Shown one piece after another: positions 6,393 to 11,696 of a stretch of 11,696 nt of DNA. The notes under the pieces are model-generated. The model made no database searches. It had not been told where the DNA came from and saw only the letters and a list, made by a program, of their open reading frames with translations. Location of the stretch: the NCBI GenBank assembly GCA_017882205.1, contig JADGPY010000182.1, forward strand, positions 1 to 11,696, given 5' to 3'. This stretch comes from Chitinophagaceae bacterium (GTDB lineage: Bacteria; Bacteroidota; Bacteroidia; Chitinophagales; Chitinophagaceae). The position numbers were made by a program, and so were the translations under genes. Positions within the stretch are counted from its first letter, which is position 1. The number at the start of each line of letters is the position of its first letter.

Positions 6393-8802
6393 ACTCCATA
6401 TCACATCCAATCGGAGAACCCGGAGGTTGCGTAATGTGTAATGTCGGTTTTGCTTTTTCCGGTGATTTGATTCTTTCAAGGCTCAAAAGCAAATAACCTC
6501 TTTTTGTTTTATCTGCCGATTTTAATTGTTCTGTAACAAATTGTCTTAACTCATCAATAGCATTTTGGAAGGAGGCCTTTGTTGCAAAGGATGCTTTCTC
6601 ATTTACTGATGCGGATAGAAGGTATGTCAGCAGTAATTGCTGGTTTTGGTAAACGATCAATTGTTCAAGTCCTTTCAGTGGAGGCGCTTTCCACAATTTA
6701 GTGATCAGGATGCTAATCATTTGATCTATACCAAGTCCATTGCGTTCTTGTTCATATTGAACCATCCTGTTAAGCCTGTCTACGTTAAATAAAAAGGATA
6801 AGGGCATATCTGCTGCGGTTTCTGCAGCTGCAAGAGGATCAAATGCAAGCCCTGTTCTCCTGTTGAATAATTCCCTGTTGTAATCATACTCTGCGGGGCG
6901 GGGGGGAATCAATTTAATAAGTCGTTCGGGGAGTGCGAGTGTATTTGGATCCATGCAATCTATGAGCGCCATTAGCGCCTTTACTTGTTGCTCTTTCGAA
7001 ACCGATGCTGTAACTACCTGCCCATCGCCCTTTAATGCATATGAATAATATAAACCGCCAACCACTTTGCTAACTGCTTCCAATTGATACCGGTGATATA
7101 GATACACAGGCACTAATACATCCTCTAACATAGCCATAGGAGTTGCATCTTTAATACTATTTTCTCCAAACCTGGCTAACGCATTAGCCCTTACCTTCAT
7201 CACTTCTTTCAATCCTTCAACCGGATCTTTTCCAACATCCCACAAATGAGCATTTGGATGCAGACCACCTGCAGGACGTGCATCCCTGTCAGAAATAAAA
7301 GTGAGTCCACTTTTAGCAGCCTCACTTAATATATTATTTAGTGCCGCGGTTTCATTTGTTCCTGCAGGAAATTGTTGGTAGCCATAAGCAATGCTTACTT
7401 TATCCCAGGCTCCAATTTCATTCGTATATGCATTACTTAGCTCAATTTCATTATTATCATTTACCATTACAACAGGGGGTGGGTAATCCATCACACTAGC
7501 CCTGTTCTGGGCGCTTGAAATATAATTATGCATAAGGCCTAGAGTATGGCCCACTTCATGGGCTGCCAATTGTTTTAACCTTTGTAATGACATCCGCAAC
7601 ATTTTATTATCTGCCGGCATTCCATTTTCAAAAGGCGAGAGTAATCCCTGGGCAATGAGATAATCTTGTCGTACGCGTAAAGATCCTAATGACACATTGC
7701 CCTTAATGATCTCACCCGTTCGAGGATCTACTACTGAGGCGCCAAAAGACCATCCACGGGTTGATCTGTGAACCCAGGTGATCATGTTATATCTCAGGTC
7801 CATTGGATCCGCACTATCTGGCAATATTTTTACCTGGAATGCATTTATATACCCGGCTGCTTCAAAAGCCTGGTTCCACCAGGATGCGCCTTCCAGTAGA
7901 GCAGTTCTGATTGGTTCAGGGGTCCCATTATCAAGATAATATATGATCGGCTTGACGGGATCACTCATTGCTACCGAAGCATCTTTCTTCTCAAGCCTAT
8001 GACGTATAATATAATATTTCTGAATAGGTTCAGCTACCGGTGTACTGTAATCGAAATAGGTATTGGTAGCATAGGGCGACCGTGCATCATATAGCCTGGG
8101 TTTATAATTATTATCGGGAAGCTTCATAAACGAATGATGCATTCGCAGTGTAACCGCTTCAGCCGACGGAGTTACTGAAGAAACAAAGTTGCCTCTTTTG
8201 CCATCTGCATTTACAAAAGTAACGGTGCTTTCAAATTCTGAATTTAGAGGAAAGTTTTTAGTACGAGCCAGATATATAGCGCTTCGTGACTTATCAAGAT
8301 CATAGTTTCCCTGTTCCGAATTTCTAAGTGTTACTGAAACCATCATCGCATCCCGCAGTAAAAAATTAGTAGCATCAACCAATACATTTCCACCGCTCTC
8401 GGCTTCCACAGTAAATCCCCATATGGTAGATTGGGCAAAGGATTGTTCTACGGCTCTTTTTTCTGCAGGATCATTAGTGATTGCGCGGTAGTGATAATTA
8501 GGCTCTATCATCAATAATTTATTCCCAACCCTGCTAAATTTAACAACGCTCGTTTTGCCAAGTATCCCGCGATCTAACCCAACATCATTTGATCCAAGTC
8601 CTGCAGGTAAAGACACCTGGTATAAAATTTCTGAATCCAGCTTGTTTATCTCGAGCCATATTTTGCCCTGGCTCTCATCCCAATAAAAATTAAAAAACCC
8701 TTTGTATAGCTGAAAGCCCTTGGTTTTATCAGCGATAGAAAGGATAGGCTGCGCCTTCCCAAAAAAAGGAATGAAGAAAATTAATATAAGCAGCTTTTTC
8801 AT
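6391..8802 (-). CDS. Secreted zinc metalloprotease (metzincin type, DUF5117/DUF4953-like)
   Basis: This is an 803-residue protein from the ATG at 8800-8802, which gives a clean signal peptide (MKKLLILIFFIPFFGKAQ, residues 1-18). A reading that begins at a TTG 30 bases further up would put ten extra polar residues before it and is less likely. The N-terminal third (about 30-260) matches the beta-rich DUF5117-type region. The catalytic region holds the extended zinc motif HEVGHTLGLMH at 415-425 (HExxHxxGxxH, ligands H415, H419, H425, general base E416) and a Met-turn SVMDYP with M438, as in metzincins. A helical C-terminal region (about 520-790) follows. It probably acts in the periplasm or on the outer surface; the substrates are unknown. 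No C-terminal T9SS sorting domain is apparent. It lies 60 bases after a small secreted-protein gene and is probably in one transcript with it. Confidence 0.92.
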   Translation of the reverse strand: MKKLLILIFFIPFFGKAQPILSIADKTKGFQLYKGFFNFYWDESQGKIWLEINKLDSEILYQVSLPAGLGSNDVGLDRGILGKTSVVKFSRVGNKLLMIEPNYHYRAITNDPAEKRAVEQSFAQSTIWGFTVEAESGGNVLVDATNFLLRDAMMVSVTLRNSEQGNYDLDKSRSAIYLARTKNFPLNSEFESTVTFVNADGKRGNFVSSVTPSAEAVTLRMHHSFMKLPDNNYKPRLYDARSPYATNTYFDYSTPVAEPIQKYYIIRHRLEKKDASVAMSDPVKPIIYYLDNGTPEPIRTALLEGASWWNQAFEAAGYINAFQVKILPDSADPMDLRYNMITWVHRSTRGWSFGASVVDPRTGEIIKGNVSLGSLRVRQDYLIAQGLLSPFENGMPADNKMLRMSLQRLKQLAAHEVGHTLGLMHNYISSAQNRASVMDYPPPVVMVNDNNEIELSNAYTNEIGAWDKVSIAYGYQQFPAGTNETAALNNILSEAAKSGLTFISDRDARPAGGLHPNAHLWDVGKDPVEGLKEVMKVRANALARFGENSIKDATPMAMLEDVLVPVYLYHRYQLEAVSKVVGGLYYSYALKGDGQVVTASVSKEQQVKALMALIDCMDPNTLALPERLIKLIPPRPAEYDYNRELFNRRTGLAFDPLAAAETAADMPLSFLFNVDRLNRMVQYEQERNGLGIDQMISILITKLWKAPPLKGLEQLIVYQNQQLLLTYLLSASVNEKASFATKASFQNAIDELRQFVTEQLKSADKTKRGYLLLSLERIKSPEKAKPTLHITQPPGSPIGCDME

Positions 8803-8862
8803 CACAGAATTATTGTTAGGTAAGATTCGCAAGGTTTAGCACTAAATTCAATCACTACTATA

Positions 8863-9279
8863 TCATTGTGTTTGCACTCCACGGTAATTCAAAACAAATG
8901 GGCCATCAACTAAAACAATATCAATGTTATTGATCCTCGAATTAATTCCAAAGTCAATAGTGCAAGCTTTTTTATCCTTATTCAGGCATTTTAATTTCAT
9001 ACTGTAGACACCCATGGTTTCATACATCTTGTCCTTCAGCACTTTCTGATCAAGTACGGAATATGCTTTAACAGATTTATAATTCTTGGTATCCCAATCG
9101 AAGTGGATCTTCTTTTCAGTCATATCAAGGGTACAGGTGATATTACCGTCATTACCTTTAAATACAGTATCCTTTTTCCCATCCATTGAACTAATAACAG
9201 CTGAAGCAATAACATACTTTGTGACCTGGGCCTGGGCAGCCGAGATCATACAAAATGCTGCAAGGATTATTTTTTTCAT
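8863..9279 (-). CDS. Small secreted protein of unknown function
   Basis: This 138-residue protein begins with a signal peptide (MKKIILAAFCMISAAQAQ, cut probably after AQA at residues 15-17). C10 lies inside the hydrophobic core and does not form a convincing lipobox. The mature part of about 120 residues is rich in Lys and Asp and looks like a beta-strand domain. Its three cysteines (C49, C98, C106) would allow one disulfide with one Cys left over. I do not recognise the family. The gene sits 60 bases upstream of the metalloprotease gene on the same strand; a role as inhibitor, chaperone or partner of that protease is possible but rests only on adjacency. The reading frame, signal peptide and position make it a real gene. 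Confidence 0.75.
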   Translation of the reverse strand: MKKIILAAFCMISAAQAQVTKYVIASAVISSMDGKKDTVFKGNDGNITCTLDMTEKKIHFDWDTKNYKSVKAYSVLDQKVLKDKMYETMGVYSMKLKCLNKDKKACTIDFGINSRINNIDIVLVDGPFVLNYRGVQTQ

Positions 9280-9299
9280 AATGGCACAAGATAAATAAT

Positions 9300-9307
9300 C
9301 AAACTAA
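9300..9307 (-). promoter_or_regulatory. Possible -7 element for the small secreted protein and protease genes
   Basis: On the minus strand TTAGTTTG differs from TAnnTTTG at one position (second base) and ends 20 bases before the ATG at 9279, a spacing like the other promoters here. It may drive both exported-protein genes, since I found no good candidate in the 60-base gap between them. Confidence 0.35.
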
Positions 9308-9390
9308 AATATGAAACCTTTTTGTTGAAGAGCTTTCCCGGGCGAAGCGAGAAAAATTATATCTCCATTACCTTATAATACTTAGATCAC

Positions 9391-9774
9391 CTATGTACTT
9401 ATGATTGCTGTGATCTCAATCTCTATTAATAAGTCCGGGGCAATCAGGCTTTTTACTTCAACCATTGTGGCAACAGGCTTTATATCCTTAAAAAATTCCG
9501 CATGCGCTTTACCAACTGCTTCCCACTGATAAATGTCAGTAACAAACATCCTTGTGCGCACTACGTCCTGTAAGGAAACTCCAAGTTCAATAAGGCTCTT
9601 TTCTATTTTCTTGAAAATGAAGACTGTCTGCTCATAGATGTCATCCTTCCCGATAAGATTATCTCCATCCATAGAAGTAGTACCAGCTACTTCTATAATG
9701 TTCCCCACTTTTACAGCTCTGGAATATCCTATTGCATCTTCCCAGACAGAACCGGTTCCAATTTGTTTTCTCAT
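9391..9774 (-). CDS. RidA/YjgF/UK114-family protein lacking the catalytic arginine
   Basis: This 127-residue protein has the length and order of a Rid (YjgF/YER057c/UK114) domain: the ...GNIIEVAGTTS strand at 24-34, the helix with VFIFKKIEKSL at 51-61, VVRTRMFVTDI at 71-81, and the C-terminal VEV...IEIEITAI at 105-124 with E118 and E120. Canonical RidA is a trimeric imine/enamine deaminase that protects PLP enzymes from 2-aminoacrylate, and needs the Arg in the PAR-S-x-VEV motif (R105 in E. coli). Here the aligned segment reads PVATMVEV (100-107), so A102 replaces that Arg. It therefore more likely belongs to one of the Rid subfamilies without the known deaminase activity. It is divergently transcribed from the metal-transporter gene, with 44 bases between the start codons. 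It should be cytoplasmic. Confidence 0.85.
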   Translation of the reverse strand: MRKQIGTGSVWEDAIGYSRAVKVGNIIEVAGTTSMDGDNLIGKDDIYEQTVFIFKKIEKSLIELGVSLQDVVRTRMFVTDIYQWEAVGKAHAEFFKDIKPVATMVEVKSLIAPDLLIEIEITAIIST

Positions 9775-9791
9775 AATGATGATATTAAGTA

Positions 9792-9800
9792 CAAATTATA
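9792..9800 (-). promoter_or_regulatory. Possible -7 element of the RidA-like gene
   Basis: On the minus strand TATAATTTG resembles TAnnTTTG but has one extra base between TA and TTTG. It ends 17 bases before the RidA-like ATG at 9774. It lies only 4 bases from the opposing -7 element at 9805-9812, so the two divergent promoters would be back to back and could interfere with each other. Confidence 0.3.
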
Positions 9801-9804
9801 AAAA

Positions 9805-9812
9805 TATCTTTG
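9805..9812 (+). promoter_or_regulatory. -7 promoter element immediately upstream of the Nramp-USP gene
   Basis: TATCTTTG is an exact TAnnTTTG match, the same octamer as before the cold-shock gene. It ends 6 bases before the first ATG at 9819, so transcription should begin at about the start codon and give a leaderless or nearly leaderless mRNA. It also argues against a TTG start at 9810, which would lie inside the promoter. Confidence 0.6.
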
Positions 9813-9818
9813 TTAATC

Positions 9819-11693
9819 ATGATGAATAGAACGAATAATGATAATTCGCTGAGCGAGGTGCATGGATCGGTAGATACAAAGAGGCTGGTAGGTTGGCGAC
9901 GAATATTCTCTTTTCTTGGCCCGGCATACCTGGTAAGTGTAGGTTATATGGATCCTGGGAATTGGGCAACAGACCTTCAGGGAGGCAGTAAGTTTGGCTA
10001 TTCTTTAATATGGGTATTGCTGATGAGCAACCTGATGGCTCTTGTGCTTCAGAATTTATCTGCCAGGCTAGGTATTGTAAGGGGTCGTGATCTTGCGCAG
10101 GCTAACAGGGAAGCCTACCCTAAGCTCATCAACCTGATGCTGTACATTCTTGCTGAGATTGCTATTGCAGCCTGCGACCTCGCTGAAGTATTGGGTATGG
10201 CCATCGGGATACAATTACTTACAGGTCTTCCCTTAGTTTGGGGTGTTTCAGTAACAGTGCTTGATACTTTTTTACTACTATACCTGCAACGAATGGGTAT
10301 GAGGAAAATGGAAGCATTTATTATAGGCCTGGTGGCCATAGTAGCCATCTCTTTTCTAATAGAAATCATATTTGCTAAACCAGCACTAGGTGAAGTGGCG
10401 ATGGGTTTTATACCACACCTTCCAAACAATGAAGCACTTTATATTGCCATTGGCATCATTGGTGCCACAGTAATGCCGCATAATTTATACCTGCATTCTG
10501 CACTTGTTCAGACGCGAAAAATAAATAGAACGAGCGAAGGGATTAAACAAGCATTGAAGTATAATACAATTGATAGTACAATTGCATTAAACATTGCCTT
10601 TTTTGTAAATGCCGCAATCCTTGTTCTTGCGGCGGCAGTATTCTTTAAAAGCGGAAATTCACATGTTGCCGAAATACATGAGGCGCACAGATTGCTGGCA
10701 CCCCTACTGGGTACTACCATTGCCCCCATGCTTTTTGCAATAGCATTAATCGCTGCAGGACAAAGTTCTACGATTACAGGAACCCTTGCAGGCCAGATAG
10801 TAATGGAAGGATACTTACAACTTCGCATTCATCCATGGGTAAGAAGGCTGATCACAAGGTTACTTGCGATCATACCGGCATTGATAGTAATCAGCATTTA
10901 TGGGGAAAATAAAGTAGATGCATTGCTTGTATTGAGCCAGGTAATCCTAAGCGTGCAACTTGGCTTCGCAATTATCCCTCTTATCCATTTTGTAAGTGAT
11001 AAAAAAACAATGGGAATTTTCAGGATCAAATATGTTACCCAGCTGGTAGCATGGTTAATTGCCTCAACATTGATCTATCTTAATGTCAAAATGTTATTAA
11101 ATGAAGTAATCGTTATTTTTGACAATAGTGCAATCCTACCTAAGCTTCTGGTAGTTGGTTCTGGTGCTGTTTTCATTTCATTGCTTGTTTACATAATAAT
11201 TCATCCTTTGATCAGCAAACAAAAACCCGGATCTATTCAAATGCATCCTGACGTAAACAGTCTTAGACAATTGGATATCCCCACATTCAGGAAGATCGCG
11301 GTTGCTTTGGATTTCAGTGATAATGATAAAAGGCTCATCGCTTATGCCATCGGCCAGGGTAGAGTAGATACCTCATATCTTTTTATGCATATTGTTGAAA
11401 GTGCATCTGCCAAACTACTTGGCGAGCAAAGTGATGATTATGAAACAAGGCAGGACCAGGAGAAAATGGATTTCTATATATTACAAATGCAGGATTTAGG
11501 ACTTGCAGCGGAAGGAATACTTGGATTTAAAAACAGGGCAAAAGAAATTGTGCGTATTGTGAAAGAAAAAAATGCAGATATGCTTGTGCTTGGCGCTCAT
11601 GGGCATACCGGTCTAAAAGATTTTATTTATGGACAAACGGTTAATACAGTGAGGCACGAGTTGAAGATACCGGTGCTGGTCGTGAATCTTTGA
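9819..11693 (+). CDS. Nramp (MntH-like) divalent metal transporter fused to a universal stress protein domain
   Basis: This is a 624-residue fusion. Residues about 25-465 form an Nramp proton-coupled Mn2+/Fe2+ transporter in the inner membrane with about 11 helices. The metal-site motifs are intact: DPGN at 45-48 in helix 1 (Asp and Asn ligands) and ATVMPHN at 216-222 in helix 6 (Ala216, Met219). After a hydrophilic linker (about 466-489), residues 490-624 are a universal stress protein domain with VALD at 495-498 and the nucleotide-binding loop GAHG (592-595), then nine residues to G605. The loop has Gln rather than Ser/Thr after that Gly, with Thr next, so ATP binding is likely but not certain. 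Of the adjacent ATG codons at 9819 and 9822 I take the first; a TTG at 9810 overlaps the promoter. The frame is intact, ending 3 bases before the window end. Confidence 0.92.
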   Translation: MMNRTNNDNSLSEVHGSVDTKRLVGWRRIFSFLGPAYLVSVGYMDPGNWATDLQGGSKFGYSLIWVLLMSNLMALVLQNLSARLGIVRGRDLAQANREAYPKLINLMLYILAEIAIAACDLAEVLGMAIGIQLLTGLPLVWGVSVTVLDTFLLLYLQRMGMRKMEAFIIGLVAIVAISFLIEIIFAKPALGEVAMGFIPHLPNNEALYIAIGIIGATVMPHNLYLHSALVQTRKINRTSEGIKQALKYNTIDSTIALNIAFFVNAAILVLAAAVFFKSGNSHVAEIHEAHRLLAPLLGTTIAPMLFAIALIAAGQSSTITGTLAGQIVMEGYLQLRIHPWVRRLITRLLAIIPALIVISIYGENKVDALLVLSQVILSVQLGFAIIPLIHFVSDKKTMGIFRIKYVTQLVAWLIASTLIYLNVKMLLNEVIVIFDNSAILPKLLVVGSGAVFISLLVYIIIHPLISKQKPGSIQMHPDVNSLRQLDIPTFRKIAVALDFSDNDKRLIAYAIGQGRVDTSYLFMHIVESASAKLLGEQSDDYETRQDQEKMDFYILQMQDLGLAAEGILGFKNRAKEIVRIVKEKNADMLVLGAHGHTGLKDFIYGQTVNTVRHELKIPVLVVNL

Positions 11694-11696
11694 GGA

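Noticed and set aside
8803..8832. Longer start for the metalloprotease at a TTG (8832).
   Set aside because: It adds ten polar residues before a perfect signal peptide that begins at the ATG at 8802; the ATG start is far more plausible.
9332..9348. Hairpin-like GCTT...AAGC with CCCGGG in the loop, downstream of the RidA-like gene.
   Set aside because: Only about 5 pairs including a G-T, with no T tract on either side; not supportable as a terminator.
9810..9818. TTG start at 9810 for the Nramp-USP gene.
   Set aside because: The codon lies inside the TAnnTTTG promoter motif, and two ATGs follow within 15 bases.
10115..10828. Minus-strand frames inside the Nramp domain.
   Set aside because: They are antisense shadows of conserved membrane helices, with no promoter or family signal.
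1..11696. CRISPR arrays, tRNA or rRNA genes, transposases, phage or toxin-antitoxin genes.
   Set aside because: No regularly spaced repeats, no recognisable tRNA or rRNA segments and no proteins of those families are visible; the window is dominated by intact housekeeping and envelope genes.

Overview
The window looks like an ordinary chromosomal stretch from a member of Bacteroidota, most likely a Chitinophagaceae-type organism (family placement is inference). Support comes from AT-rich DNA, weak or absent Shine-Dalgarno sequences, several copies of the Bacteroidota sigma-A -7 motif TAnnTTTG just upstream of genes, and typical protein families: a secreted DUF5117/DUF4953-type metalloprotease, a DUF6263-like secreted protein, a compact alpha-glucan phosphorylase and an LtaS-like membrane sulfatase-fold protein. 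I see no rRNA, tRNA, CRISPR, insertion sequence, phage or plasmid functions.

Layout. Positions 1-140 hold a hairpin that may end an upstream gene, then a promoter. A cold-shock protein gene (+) follows and ends at a strong hairpin terminator. It converges on a membrane methyltransferase gene (-), whose stop codon lies inside that terminator. A secreted Met-rich DUF6263-like protein (+) and an LtaS-like phosphoglycerol-transferase homologue (+) come next, separated by a hairpin and the second gene's own promoter. From about 3980 to 9775 everything is on the minus strand. In transcription order these are a RidA-like protein, a small secreted protein of unknown function, a large secreted metzincin-type protease, an alpha-glucan phosphorylase and a leaderless-peptide SGNH hydrolase. 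The window closes with a + strand Nramp metal transporter fused to a C-terminal universal stress protein domain, divergent from the RidA gene.

How the genes work together. No single pathway links them. Likely transcription pairs are the small secreted protein with the metalloprotease (60 bp apart, both exported) and the phosphorylase with the SGNH hydrolase (17 bp apart). The rest look like independent units, each with its own promoter.

The points most worth a second look are these. The phosphorylase has Thr where the pyridoxal-phosphate lysine is expected. The RidA homologue has Ala where the catalytic Arg is expected. The Nramp-USP fusion may couple metal uptake to nucleotide or stress sensing. 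At two genes the -7 promoter motif sits so close to the start codon that the mRNA should be leaderless or nearly so. I found no convincing multi-gene novel system here.
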